64,000 nucleotides of DNA. Source: Xestospongia bergquistia. Lineage: Eukaryota; Porifera; Demospongiae; Haplosclerida; Petrosiidae. Shown here piece after piece: positions 47,974 to 59,408 of this stretch. The stretch lies in NCBI GenBank assembly GCA_963965975.1, contig OZ014414.1, positions 2,269,501 through 2,333,500 on the forward strand, read 5' to 3'. Positions within the stretch are counted from its first letter, which is position 1. Every line of letters starts with the position of its first letter. Under the pieces are notes generated by a model. That model had not been told where the DNA came from, searched no databases, and saw only the letters and a program-made list of their open reading frames with translations. Position numbers and translations under genes: made by a program.

Positions 47974-49939
47974 GGAAGGTTAGTTATAATGAATAATAAG
48001 TTAGCATAATAGAGTCCGAGTATATGCATTGTTTTAGATTGTTATAAGAGTTTATTTATTTATTAATTAATTGTTTACTTGATGTCCACAAACAAACCTG
48101 CTATACTAGCTAGTTTACAAGAAACTGTAGAATAAACTGTATTATTCAAACGTAAAATCAAATTTTTGAGTGAAATCAATAATGATTAAAATATGAATAA
48201 TTAATAAGATATATCATTTGAAAAATTTTACCTAATGATATATTTTGCTTCTTTTTATTCAGGTTACAATGACTATCTACTAGAGGTAATTTTGAATCAA
48301 GCAGAGTTATTTCTTGTTTTACTAGATAACATAAATAAATGATCGAATACACCTTTAATGAATTACTTAAAATTAAGGTGGAAGTTGACATTTTTGATGC
48401 CTGAAACTGACATACTCAACTATTAGCTACATTGTTGCATAAACATTTACTGTAGACTCATATAGAGAGTAAATGTGACTGTGAATATGGAAATAGTATG
48501 CAAACAAATTTCATATTATCATCTGTGCAGAAACAGTTGTTATATATCTGTCTTGTCAATAGAATTTTATTTAAAAAGACTAATGATTAAGCTTCTCACA
48601 TCAATTTTTATGACTTCCTGTTCAAGATTCACTTTATACATCAATAATTATGTCATTTTTACAACCAATTTGTACCGTGCATGGATGGATTACTATGGAA
48701 TGTAGATTCTTGCAAATTGCTTATTACTTGATTTGTTGGTATGTTGTACTTTTACAATTTTACATTCTATAGTAGTCCTCCCATGTATAGTACAAAGTAT
48801 ATTACAATAAAATATTAATTTTTACGGTGTATATAGTCACATAGAAACTATAATAACACAAGTCTTTATTTGAAATTTGTATATCTTTATAATTTTACCC
48901 ACAATTTAATAGTATTTACTATTTTACAAGTAAACTTTGTTTTGCAACATGTTCCATACAAGTATTTATTGTGTTCAGAAATTAGATAACATGAGTTAAT
49001 TAAAATCAACTCAATTATTATTTAATAGCAAGCAAACAACAAAGATAATACATTCAACCCACCACCATACTCAGTGTTATATCCACCTACAGATATTAAT
49101 TTGTTTAACATTTATCAGAGTTTATTCAACTTTTCAACACAACTCCTCAACAACAACCTTATGCTTCAGCATCCATTAATGTGAGTTACTTATTTTTACA
49201 AAAAATTGATAATGATATAGTAATAACATAACATTGTTGTTGAAAATGTTTGAATAAGCATAAGATGATTTTGTAACTATAAATTATACTGTGAACATAC
49301 ATATTATAGCAAATGAGTGACCAAGAAATGGATTTCTATCAACCGCTACCAAATCAATTATCCTCATGTCAGCAAAGTGTACAAAGACAAATTTGTCCAC
49401 CTACAGATTGTAAGGACAAAACATTAAATCATTTTACTAATAATTTGTAAAATTTTGATAGCCATTTCTCAGCATTTTTCACTACAACAACCATATCCTT
49501 CAGTAGCTCTGGGTGTGAGTTATATATATATATATATATACATTTAACATAACATATATTTAACTATACAATAGTACAATAATGTAGTTTTTGAACAAAC
49601 ATATTCAACTCTGGAGGCAATAAAGACTACTTTAGTCTTGGTGATTTCTATTTTTTTTACTTTCCTTTGCTTATTTTGTGGGGTTTGCTTTCTAATCTGT
49701 CCAATTCCCGCTATCATCTTAACCACAGATGTAAGTACCTTGTTTGTAGATTTGTAACTTTTCTCTCTCTCTCTCTCTCTATATATATATAATAGGCTCA
49801 TGATACCAGGCTACGAGGTGATGTGAATGAGGCTCGACTAAAAACAAAAATTGCTTACTGTCTGAATTGGGTACTTATTGCTTTCTGGGCATTTGGTTTT
49901 CTTGTGTATATAATATTTATTTTTACCATAGTATTATGA
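47974..49939 (+). CDS. CD225/dispanin-like two-helix membrane protein, copy E
   Basis: Exons: 47974-47980 (ATGGAAG), 48263-48285, [49029-49092 and 49119-49181, probably skipped], 49310-49409, 49462-49514, 49575-49730, 49796-49939. The start reads MEGYNDYLLE. The third exon has lost its donor by an intron deletion that leaves only 26 nt between it and the next. Because exons 3 and 4 together are phase 0 to 0, skipping both keeps the frame and gives 160 residues. The remaining protein has Gln/Pro/Tyr modules (SQHFSLQQPYPSVA) and a long first hydrophobic segment (FLCLFCGVCFLICPIPAIIL) with paired Cys. The loop AHDTRLRGDVNEARLKTK and a second helix follow. No acidic tail. Unlike copies A and B, no stop lies in the first hydrophobic exon. 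Confidence 0.66.
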
Positions 49940-50237
49940 GACTTGAACTAGTACAGGCTTCTACAATGACACAATAACTATAGAATGCATAAAATCTTAC
50001 TCATTTTTAATGTACATTTTTACTGTTATTTGCTAATACAATGTTGTACAAATTTTTTTAAAATTAAGACATTGTTAAATGCTCAGATGGAGAATAGGAT
50101 GCAATTAAAAAGTACAGTCAATACAACTGAAGTACATAACACCAAATATTTACTATAATTATTAGTATAAATACATATATACCACAAATTATAAATCATG
50201 AGGACTGTGATCTACATGATCAGGATCAGACTATGAG

Positions 50238-50273
<36 letters not shown>

Positions 50274-50640
50274 AGAAAATTCAGTTGCTGTAGTCAGGTT
50301 GTCAATGGTCTTGTAGTACACCTCTTTAGGAATGAGATATTTTGCACATTGAGAATACTTCTTGAACAAAACTTTGAATTTTGTCTTAAAATTATGCTGC
50401 ACCATTTTGTTTCAAATGAAGGAATGAAGTGAATGAGCATGGTGTAGCTGCCACTTATATGGTGAAGGCTAAGCTAAGTTACAATTACAACACATTAATG
50501 GAAGTGTGAACTGCTCTGAACTATGATAAAATCCTCAGAGTAGTCATCAAAGCTATAGTATTATTTCCAGTGATTTCATGAAATCGCTAGATTTTTTAGT
50601 GAATTTATGAAGTCCCTTAAGTGAAAAAGGAATTTTAAAA
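49940..50640. other. Intergenic with (TA)n run
   Basis: A (TA)n microsatellite occupies about 50238-50270. No gene is seen. Confidence 0.5.
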
Positions 50641-50920
50641 TTCCCTGAAAGTTTCAGGGATTTCGCAAAATCCCAATATACACAATTTTACTGTAACATA
50701 TTTTACCATAACAACCATGCTTATTGTTTTATAATTGGAATTATGGAAAAAGTATTTTTATGTCCTAAGGATATGGAAGTTTGGTTAGACAAACACAGCT
50801 ACTAATAAATTCTAAATTAAACACCTAATAACAGAACACACAACTTTAGAGTCTAGTAAGCTTGACGTTATACATCTTTTGTGAGAAGTTGACTGTTAGA
50901 AAATTTTTCTGTTTTTCTGT
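50641..50920 (+). repeat. 280-bp dispersed repeat, copy 1
   Basis: Nearly identical to 58579-58857 in the same orientation (TTTTACCATAACAACCATGC; TATTTTTATGTCCTAAGGAT). It contains no coding frame. The preceding text includes short palindromes (GGAATTTTAAAATTCC). Confidence 0.9.
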
Positions 50921-51272
50921 GGTTGAGTCACTGGGGGGATGGAGTGATGAAGCAATTGATACCCTCAGGCTGATTGGCTGATTGGCAAACAACAAGCACA
51001 ACATATGGGTCTCTCACCATCTCTCACCATCTCATTCAATCAATCATCTCTTTCAACGCCTCTCTATTATTATGAAAGATATTGTAATACAATAAAATAA
51101 GAAAGGACAAAGAAGTCAATATTTCAGAATGAAACATCTAATGATGTTTGTTTGCACTTTTTTAGATCAAAGCTGTTTTCAGCTGTTTTCAGCCACACCC
51201 ACTATAAAAACAATGTTTTTTATATAACTCAGAATAGCATTCAACCACTTCGTGGTCTTAGCCATTCTGTAA

Positions 51273-52200
51273 TTATATTTCAGAAGGCTCAGTCTCACAT
51301 GTCAATGGTGACTTTTGTAGCTCATGATTTGAGAGGATTGACCTGGCAAAACTTGAATTGTGGACTGGTTTATAAGAAAACTTTTGGAATGTAGATTCTG
51401 CACTCCAATCAGCCGCTTTAAGTATATCTTCTATAGTTACCCCCACATTCGCAGCCTTTGAGGTGGATGCACCTCTGATCGAATGGCCTTTGAAGATTGA
51501 AGTGTCAATGCCTGCCTTCAGGAGGGTCTCTTTTAACCACCTGGCAATGCTTGAAGAGGTCACCGGACCATAAGGCTTCACAAAAGGTATGAATAACTGT
51601 GATTGGGTTCTTAGGTCTCGGTTTTTGATCTGTACAGCTCTAGGGCCTGTACTGGGCATAAATCCAGGTTTTCCTCAAACCTTGGAAAAAAGAACTCCTT
51701 CATAGGCTTATCCTGCTTAGACTGCTTGGACAGTTTTTTGTGTCACTGACTTAAGTGAGGAGTCTTGGTCTAGTTTCTCATTGGATAGGTAGACTAGGAC
51801 CATAGAGATATCCTACGTCATAGAATACCTTAGCAGGGGGGGTCTAGCATGAAAAACCCCCTTTAAAAGTCAGGTCACCATTGGGTGTTGACCAATGGAC
51901 ATACCATCAATAGGAACATGGATAGAAGCAATGCCTGAGTGATAGGCATTTAATGAGCAGTACTAATAGCCTTCTGAGAACAGATGAGCCAAGAAGTTAA
52001 CTTTCTCTTCTATAGGTCCATGAATGGGATCACCACCCCATTCGTTACACCAGCTGATCCACCGTTTGCATAACGAGTCATAGGATTGAGCTGACTTGGT
52101 TCTCCATGAGTTGAGGATGAGTGGCATAGCTTCGTCAGAAATTCCTTGGTTGCTGTAGTGTTTCCTGAGATAGGCCACACGGCTAGTTGTGGCAGAATTT
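51273..52200 (-). pseudogene. DIRS tyrosine recombinase, broken
   Basis: The N-terminal part overlaps the end of the RNase H frame in another frame (AYLRKHYSNQGISDEA; CKRWISWCNEWG). The C-terminal part, 51659-51273, carries the H..R box (FKGHSIRGASTSKAANVG) and the likely nucleophile Tyr in FQKFSYKP. The middle, including the first Arg box, lies in 51660-51960, where the frame is lost. The enzyme would insert the circular DNA copy by recombination. Confidence 0.75.
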
Positions 52201-52948
52201 CCAGGAAGGATCCTGCCTGCACTTCCCACAGCAGATCTTCCTGAGGTTGGATTTTCCGTGGGAGGTCTTGTAGTAGGCTCAGAAGCAGGGGGTACCATGG
52301 TTGAGATGTCCATATGGGAGCCACTAGTATCAGATTTGCTTCCTGTTGTTTTACCTTGGCCAGAACGCTTCCTACTAGGTTCCAAGGAGGGTTGGCAAAA
52401 CCCCTTAGATTTCTCCAGTCCTGGAGGAATGCATCTGTTGCTTCTGCCAGAGTGTCTGGTCTCCAGCTGAAGAACCGAGGCAGTTGATTTGTTAGCCGAG
52501 ATGCAAATAGGTCCACCTCCATAGGACCCATTGTCACCTGGATTTTCCAGAATATCTTTGGGCTTAGCATCCAGTCTGATCGGTCTCTCACCACCCTTGA
52601 GTCCAGATCGGCGATCACATTCTGCTTCCCTGGTAGGTGTTGTGCTGATAGAATAATCTCCTTCTCCAGGCACCACATCCACAGGTCTCTTGTTAAGGTG
52701 GTTGCTTGGAGTGATACTGTCCCACCCAGGTTGTTGAAGTATGCTACTGCAGACATGTTGTCCAAGTACAGCAAGACATGTTTGTGTGCCTGACCTTTGA
52801 GGAATGTTTTTACTGCTAGTGTAGCCGCTAGTAGTTCCAGGCAGTTTATGTGCCATGTCCTCTCAGATGAGGACCAAGGGCCCCCCGTCCTGACATCTTG
52901 CGAAGTGGCTCCCCACCCTATAAGTGAGGCGTCGGATTCTATTGTCAA
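52010..52948 (-). CDS. DIRS RNase H and Dam-like domain
   Basis: 312 residues. RNase H motifs: SDASLIGWGA, INCLELLA, LYLDNMSAVAYF and NVIADLDSR. Then a DNA N6-methyltransferase-like segment as found in DIRS elements: VDLFASRLTNQLPRF and FANPPWNLVGSVL (the NPPW motif). The first codons overlap the RT frame by 86 nt, so in an active element the two were probably one polyprotein separated here by a frameshift. Confidence 0.8.
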   Translation of the reverse strand: MTIESDASLIGWGATSQDVRTGGPWSSSERTWHINCLELLAATLAVKTFLKGQAHKHVLLYLDNMSAVAYFNNLGGTVSLQATTLTRDLWMWCLEKEIILSAQHLPGKQNVIADLDSRVVRDRSDWMLSPKIFWKIQVTMGPMEVDLFASRLTNQLPRFFSWRPDTLAEATDAFLQDWRNLRGFANPPWNLVGSVLAKVKQQEANLILVAPIWTSQPWYPLLLSLLQDLPRKIQPQEDLLWEVQAGSFLEILPQLAVWPISGNTTATKEFLTKLCHSSSTHGEPSQLNPMTRYANGGSAGVTNGVVIPFMDL

Positions 52949-53975
52949 ATCCGGTTTCCTCAGTAGGAGGGACTTCCCACTCCACCTGTCCTCGAAGTGG
53001 GCAGGGAGTGTTGTAGCATTGGTTGCCCTTTTCTAGTGCCCTTGCTAGATCCCTCTGGATATGTCTGTAAAAAAGAGGTGCTGGTGGAACAGATTGTGAC
53101 ACTGCATTCATCTTCCCTAGCACCCTCGAGACGTGTCGAGCAGAAGGAGGTTGCTCTAGACTTTCCAATTTGTTGGCCTCCGCCCACAGTTTCTTGATTT
53201 TCCGACCTGGGAGGCGGAGCTCCAAGGAGGGGGTGGGTATCACCATACCCAGGAACTCTATCTCTTGTGTTGGAGTCATGATCGCTTTCTCTGGATGGAC
53301 TATAAAGCCTAGGTTCTCCAGGAGAAAGATTAGAGCTAATGTGTGGTCTCTTGACCTTTCTGGGGAGTCAGCCATCACAAGAATGTCGTCTATATAGGAC
53401 ACTAGCCTCACCCCTAGCTCTCTGAGCATAGCCATCACTGGCCTTAGGGTCTTGGTAAAGACCCAAGGGGCACATGATACACTGAAGGGGAGGCAAGTGA
53501 ATTGGTAATAACTTCCCTTCACCAGGAAGCGGAGGTATTTCCTGTCCATCTCGTGAATCGGAACCATAAAATAAGCATCTTTTAGATCCACCTTGGTGAG
53601 CCAATCGTTCTCTCTTAGCAGGTCTTTCAGAGTATGAATGCCCTCCATCTTGAAGTGCTGAGGAGGGATTAACTCGTTGAGTTTCTTCTGGTTCATTACT
53701 GGTCTTGTTCTCCCATCCTTCTTGGGGACAAGGAATAGGTTTGAGGAGAAACCTTCCTGACTCTCTGGAGGGTGGATTTCCTTGATTGTCCCTTTGGACA
53801 GCATAGACTCCACCTCCAGGTCTATTAACTCCTGCTCGTTTGAGGAAAGACTGGAGTTGTTTGGAGGCCTGCTTTGGAATGGTTCCCTGAGGAATTCTAT
53901 ATGGAACCCTGCAATTGTTTGCAATACCCAATGATCCTGGGTTACTACTTCCCAGTTCTGTATAAAACATGACAA
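52863..53975 (-). CDS. DIRS reverse transcriptase
   Basis: 370 residues. RT motifs in order: FLVPKKDGRTRPVMNQKKLN near 81-100, KVDLKDAYFMVPIHE near 128-142, LPFSVSCAPWVFTK near 162-175, the catalytic YIDDILVMA at 194-202, and FLGMVIP. It copies element RNA into DNA. The frame is intact for the finger and palm parts. It runs out of register with the RNase H frame at its end. Confidence 0.85.
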   Translation of the reverse strand: MSCFIQNWEVVTQDHWVLQTIAGFHIEFLREPFQSRPPNNSSLSSNEQELIDLEVESMLSKGTIKEIHPPESQEGFSSNLFLVPKKDGRTRPVMNQKKLNELIPPQHFKMEGIHTLKDLLRENDWLTKVDLKDAYFMVPIHEMDRKYLRFLVKGSYYQFTCLPFSVSCAPWVFTKTLRPVMAMLRELGVRLVSYIDDILVMADSPERSRDHTLALIFLLENLGFIVHPEKAIMTPTQEIEFLGMVIPTPSLELRLPGRKIKKLWAEANKLESLEQPPSARHVSRVLGKMNAVSQSVPPAPLFYRHIQRDLARALEKGNQCYNTPCPLRGQVEWEVPPTEETGFDNRIRRLTYRVGSHFARCQDGGPLVLI

Positions 53976-54126
53976 CCTGCTTGCTCTCTAAGCTACTACC
54001 TGTGCTACAGAGAAAAATTCCTCTTGTAAACAATTTGGACATTACTATAGGATATGCACAATAATTCATTATTATTAATAAATGAAAAATTAGAGACGGG
54101 TCTCTGCCTATGTCTGAAGGTGCAGT

Positions 54127-55101
54127 TTAAGGAGATTGATGTGGTTTTTTATTTGGGTTGGATCTTTTGAAAGTTCTCTTTTCCTTGTCGAGAGAAAGGC
54201 TGGAAACGGTGTTTTCCTCCCCACCTCCCCTCTGGGGATAGGAGGGGCGGTTGGTCCGAAAAAACGGCTTATGAACTGGTGGCTTTTGAGGAAGGTGTGC
54301 CCCTTTAAGGAGGTTTACTGCCTCAGCCCTTTCCTTAGCAGTTCTTTCAAAACCATTTCCGAAGTGTTCGGAGCTGCATCCTTGAAAATCTCTTCTTCGT
54401 CGGCCAAGTCTTGAATATCTGCTTTGAGCTTCTTCAAGACTTTTTTCCTTCTGAGCTTTGAGATCTGAGAAGAAGCATTCCCTAGGAGAGTAATAGCACC
54501 AGAAAGGGTTGATATGGCCTCGTCCTGTTCCAGTGTACCTGACTGGCATGCCTCTAACAGCTGAACCAATGGTCCAATAGGGTCCAGGACGAAAGCTTGA
54601 ACTCTGGCAAGGTCCTGTTCAAAGGCTTTTGCCTCTCCTCTGAGAGACGAGCCAGCAGTCTTGAAGACTGAGACTAGTCTTGGACATCTAGTTTCTTCCA
54701 CGTTAGGGACGTGGAAGATTCTTCTCAATTTACGCCTCTCCACGTGAGGGAGCGTGGAGGTGAAAGATTTTTTCAGGAAAGCCGAGGTGCTCTCTGACAC
54801 CTCAAACGGCTCTTGAGTGTCGCAGCTAGTCTCCTTATCATCTTCGTCATCAGGCCATCTCAGTAGGGGAAGAAGATCGGTGACAGCATCAGTCTGATCA
54901 GCCCACGGAACGCTAGGGTTCTGCCTCGAGCGTTGGAGCCCCGTAAACCCTCTCAGAGAGTTCGTCCACGGAAGCAGAGACTGCATTCATGGAGGATGTG
55001 AAATTTTGCTCCATCCTCTGGATGGCAGCAATAATATTACTCTGGTCGGCGCTCTGTCCGCCAGTGGCGTCTGAGGTTGTTGGAGTTAAAGACATAGTCA
55101 C
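54127..55101 (-). pseudogene. DIRS gag-like frames
   Basis: Three overlapping frames (55101-54913, 54986-54315, 54549-54127) together read as one gag-like protein. An N-terminal coil (IAAIQRMEQNF) is followed by an acidic region, a helical core (EQDLARVQAFVLDPIGPLVQ) and a basic, Pro-rich C-terminus. The handovers near 54920 and 54350 need frameshifts. It would package element RNA if intact. Confidence 0.65.
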
Positions 55102-55397
55102 AAAAGAAGGTAAACTGATTAGTAAATCGAAGTTAGCAACAATGCAAATATATAGACTTCAATAGTCCTTACTCAAACGCTTCCACAATGGAGTTAGAAA
55201 AAAGGCCAAGGTGTTAATATTACCTTGGGTTTTTATACTCTTATCTGACCACTCCTATCGCACGTGACAGGGCGTGGCTAATACCGTGATAAAAATTATA
55301 CATTATACTACAAATTAACTCGGATTCTATAATATGAAGTTAGGAAACTAGGCCAAACACCATTGATATGTGAGACTGAGCCTTCTGAAATATAATT

Positions 55398-56191
55398 TAA
55401 TATATCAAGGAAAGAGTCAAATCAATTGATAACTCATTTATTTGTAATTCCTTCTACTTTTGTTTGTATATATATTAACATGTACTGCTCAATATAGTTA
55501 ATGTACTTAACCACACCCACCAAACATTTTTGTGACAACAGAGCATTCCTATGTACAACGTAGAGAGATACATAATTTCCTCATGTAACACACATATCAA
55601 CTCAATTCTGAACTCAATGAAATAGAATGTAATAATGTTTAAAATACATATTATAAAGACACTGTAGTCTTATGTCACCTGATATTACAGTAACGTTTTA
55701 CCACACAAGACAAGACAACTCAAGACTGTTCATTTCAGTCTCTATTCTTTATCTATTGACAACTATTATCAAATAAACTTTACACATTTCACTTACTATT
55801 AACAACAAAAGTATAACATGTTAAGAAACAATAAACAGGACATATTCAAACAGGAAATGTCTAAAGAATAATTCATTTCTAGATCTTGTATTAGATCAAA
55901 ACAGTTTAGGAAAAGGTTGATAGTCTACCACACATTTCCTCTCAAAGCAATGGGGTTGATCTCACCAGAGTAAGTTGATATATGATTGAATACCAGAAAT
56001 CAGTAGAAAAATACTAGACCACAAATTTAACAGTAAGCCACGCCTCCTGTGATTCGTTGCCATAGTAACCATATTCAGTAAACAGTAATCGCTTCATTTC
56101 TTCTTCAGTGTATTGTCCGTGTATTGTAGTGTGTTATAGTATATATTACTATGTGTGTACTATATTATATACTAACTCTGTTTTATAACAG
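55398..56191. other. Intergenic, 5' flank of the LRR exon
   Basis: No coding signal. The upstream exon(s) of the LRR gene should lie here or have been lost. Near 55920-55960 AAACAGTTTAGGAAAAGGTTG stands out weakly from the AT-rich background, but I assign nothing. Confidence 0.35.
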
Positions 56192-56985
56192 GAGATCCTG
56201 GAAGTGTTCAGTGGTATGATGATGACAATTTTGTTAGTCTCACTAGTCCAAGTGTATTAGAAAGTGAAGATGTTATAAGTAAATTAATAAAAGAACAACA
56301 AACAGGAAAAGAATGGAGTATTGATCTCTACTCATCGTCTCCTGAAAGTACTGCAGTTATTATAAACAATCTTAATATGTGTACAGTGAGGAGACTTGAT
56401 ATATACAGCACTTCATTGGACAGTAAGTGTGTATCGATATTATCAGAGATACTAAAAACTAATAAAACAATAAAGACACTAGTGCTGTGGTCCTCTTCTC
56501 TTACTGGTGGTATCAAACAAGTCAGTGATAGTCTCTTTAGTAATAAAACACTTGAACAGTTATGGTTGTCTGATGTTACTGATATCACAGATGAAGATAT
56601 AACTCACTTATCTACTATGTTATCAAGTAATACAACTTTAAAAGTACTACGTCTCTACAACTGTAATATCACTGATAATGGAGTCCGATATATCTGTGAA
56701 GGACTTACTAAAAACCAAACATTGACTAAGTTGAACATCGGAGGTAATCATCAGATCACTTCAGTTAGTATCAGTACAATAGCAGATCTAATACAAAGAA
56801 CTATATCATTGACAAGACTAGATCTCTACAATACTTCAATGAACAATGATGATATCAAGACAATATGTACATCACTTAATAAAAATACTACAATAAGGAA
56901 ACTACACTTATCAAGACAACATGAAGAGTATTTTATGATGTTAGACAGTTATCAAGTTATTAAAAACAGACTTGTGTTCGTGTAA
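56192..56985 (+). CDS. Leucine-rich-repeat exon (ribonuclease-inhibitor type, NLR-like)
   Basis: The open frame begins directly after an acceptor (TTTTATAACAG) in phase 1 and runs 263 residues to TAA at 56983. The first 55 residues are non-repeat (GSVQWYDDDNFVSLTSPSV). At least five LRRs of about 28 residues follow, such as KVLRLYNCNITDNGVRYICE and TRLDLYNTSMNNDDIKTICT. They have the L..L.L..N.ITD.G pattern of RI-type repeats found in NLR receptors. No NACHT ATPase is found upstream within the window; the DIRS element occupies that side. It may be the tail of a truncated NLR or a small LRR gene with a short first exon. Confidence 0.72.
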
Positions 56986-57393
56986 TAGTAAGTAGTTTGT
57001 TGTTTATTCTTAATTTGTCTTCTCGCTCACTTTTATTTTTTCTTTAAATTTCTTTTGACTTTCTTTTCTTTTCTTTTCTTTTATTAACAATTTATTTCTC
57101 TAACAAAACTAGTAGACAATAAAGAAGAGCAGTTTTACTTGACACATACTTTCTCTAACGTCGCACATTTTTGCTCTCTGACAGCTGCTAATTTGCCACC
57201 TGTAATTATTTTTGGTGGGTGAGGCATTAATTTTAACTCCTTTGTACTTGTATATATGCTCTGAAGACGTCATGCAGTAAGGAACGTACTAAGTTGTATC
57301 CCATTTTTGACAGACTAAAGAAGTCATCATGGTCTATCTTATATTCAGAAGAAATTGAAGACTACAATTTAACTATAATAATGAGATCAGTTC

Positions 57394-57441
57394 AGTCAGG
57401 AGCGCATGAGCGTCTCAAAGCGACAATGTTGCGCTCCTGAA
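57394..57441. repeat. Short GC-rich hairpin
   Basis: TCAGGAGCGCA and its inverted partner TTGCGCTCCTGA are separated by about 24 nt. This is unusual in this AT-rich setting. It could be an element end or a structured transcript. Confidence 0.6.
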
Positions 57442-57689
57442 TAATATCAGCTGTAATATATACACGTTCACAGCTGGTCCTAATATAAGTCAACTTTAAT
57501 AAACAAAGTTAACGTTTATAGTTACTCTCATTATAATGTTCTCATAACACACGTGCACAATACAACAATAACAATATTATAATGTAGACTTTTTATGAGT
57601 TGATGAACTCTAAAATTTGTGTCCTGGGCGTTTCTTATAAACGTAGGCGGTGGATCAATATAGATAGCACTGTAGTATACCAAATTTTA

Positions 57690-58578
57690 TCCGAACCTTT
57701 CTCTCTCAGTGTTTCTCTTCTTTTGTCTAAGTTAATTAAAGTAATAATAGAGTTTTTTTTTATGACAATAGTGGATTTTATCTAACAATTAAATAAGTAA
57801 TAAGTAATTAAATTATTGGAACATTATTTTACTACAAACAGTAATGTTAGGGAGTTTTTGATATCTAGTTGAGTCGTAATGTCTGAGCCCTTCTCTCTCA
57901 GTGTCTCTGTCCTTTTGTCTAAGTTAACTAAAGTAGTTGATTGGTATGTATTGGGTCTTCATCTTAACATTCCTAAATATGAACTGAATAAGATTCAGAA
58001 GCAGTTCTTATAAATGAGGGAGTAGAGCGATGTAAAGCAGAGATATTAGATATGTGGTTGAAAAAGGAGGAAGAACCTCATTGGAAAGTGATAATAGATG
58101 CTTTAGAGAAAATGAAGAGCTATGAAATAGCTGAGGAATTAAGGAATCTCCATCTTTTTGATCAAGAGACCAAGTCTCATTCTTATGCTGTTAGTGCTTA
58201 CAAAAAAATGATTGATGAAACTTGTCCATTTGTTATAGAGAAACCAGTAGTAACCAGTAGTAACCAGTGGTAAAAGCTTTCACTCATTTGGAATCAAAGT
58301 TTGCCAAATTTATCACTGATATAAAGTCTGGTCTTAAAGCCAAAGATGTCCTACTTATAGATCTTAATCACTACATAAAGGCCAGAATGGGTATACGAGA
58401 CAGTCCTATATCAACTAATTATGATGAACTGTTTTATACTGTAGTTCTATCACATTATAGTTTTCTTAATACATCATGCACTGCTAGAAAATATTGTTAA
58501 CGAGTTTCTTGATGGTAGTCCAGTACAAGTTAGTCTACTAAAATATGAGAGAGAACTAGATTTGAACTTGAATTTAAA
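57690..58578 (+). pseudogene. Death-domain protein remnant, frame-broken
   Basis: From ATG 57879 the frame reads PFSLSVSVLLSKLTKVVDWY and LGLHLNIPKYELNKIQKQFL, then TAA at 58011. Read with a -1 shift it continues GVERCKAEILDMWLKKEEEP, then HWKVIIDALEKMKSYEIAEE. Together these make a Death domain with the usual W..LG...., WL...W..+..AL pattern. The next stretch, with more shifts near 58265 and 58475, contains FTHLESKFAKFITDIK and ENIVNEFLDGSP. It looks like the linker that follows Death in sponge NLR-type proteins (inference). A partial second copy of the first 55 nt lies at 57690-57745. The region ends where the 280-bp dispersed repeat begins. Confidence 0.68.
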
Positions 58579-58857
58579 CTCCCTGAAAGTTTTAGGAATT
58601 TTGCAAAATCTCAATATACACAATTTTACTGTAACATATTTTACCATAACAACCATGCTTATTGTTTTATAATTGGAATTATGGAAATAGTATTTTTATG
58701 TCCTAAGGATATGGAAGTTTGGTTAGAGAAACACAGCTACTAATAAATTCTAAATTAAACACCTAATAACAGAACACACAACATTAGAGTCTAGTAAGCT
58801 TGACATTATACCTCTTTTGTGAGAAGTTGACTGTTAAAAAATTTTCTGTTTTTCTGT
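58579..58857 (+). repeat. 280-bp dispersed repeat, copy 2
   Basis: Partner of 50641-50920, nearly identical. Its left edge coincides with the point where the Death-domain remnant loses coding capacity, suggesting insertion. Confidence 0.9.
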
Positions 58858-59408
58858 CATTATGAAGCGGAAGTTCTAAACTAATTCTGCACTTGAATTA
58901 TCTATCTATAATTTATTTAAACTTTCAATATTGAAATTTACATTTACTGTATTAGCTAAACAGCTAAGATAAGACTAATTTTTATGTATACTCACTTGGT
59001 CATGAATAATGTTGCTCTTGATGTGATGATATATACCTCTTGATATGATGTTCACATATATATAAGAATTATAAAGTAGATTTGTTATTCGTAAAAATTG
59101 ACACATCATATTAATGAGTACTAACTTTAAATTACTAAAATACAATATGTAGCTACAAGTAAATGTAAAAGAACGTTTTCAAAAAGAAAAAAAAACAATA
59201 ACATAAAATAGAAGAAATCAGAAATGCTCTTAAGAAGAAATTAGTATAATTACATGCAGAAGCATTTCCATTTATTAGACTTAACAGATTAGAAAGAATA
59301 AAAAATATAATTTTTAGTGTAAAAGCTTATTTTACACTTTCATAACTGTCATCACCTAAACATAATATTATAAAGTTATATAAATACTGTTATTTTACTG
59401 TAACTACT
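58858..59408. other. Intergenic, no gene seen
   Basis: AT-rich. TCACTTGGTCATGAATAATG at about 58992 is an isolated partial copy of the 87-bp repeat starting at 59409. Confidence 0.45.

Larger units (their letters stand above)
51271..55397 (-). mobile_element. DIRS-type tyrosine-recombinase retrotransposon, inactive
   Basis: The ends 51271-51310 and 55358-55397 are inverted repeats matching at 39 of 40 positions (AATTATATTTCAGAAGGCTC...). Minus-strand order: gag-like frames (55101-54127), reverse transcriptase (53975-52863), RNase H plus Dam-like domain (52948-52010), tyrosine recombinase pieces (52200-51273). This is the DIRS gene order, with a recombinase instead of an integrase. It is markedly more GC-rich than its surroundings. 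Several frameshifts interrupt gag and the recombinase, so it cannot move on its own. Confidence 0.88.

Noticed and set aside
53368-54069. 233-residue minus-strand frame inside the DIRS element
   Set aside because: It overlaps the RT frame in another register and lacks any RT motif; shadow of the real frame.
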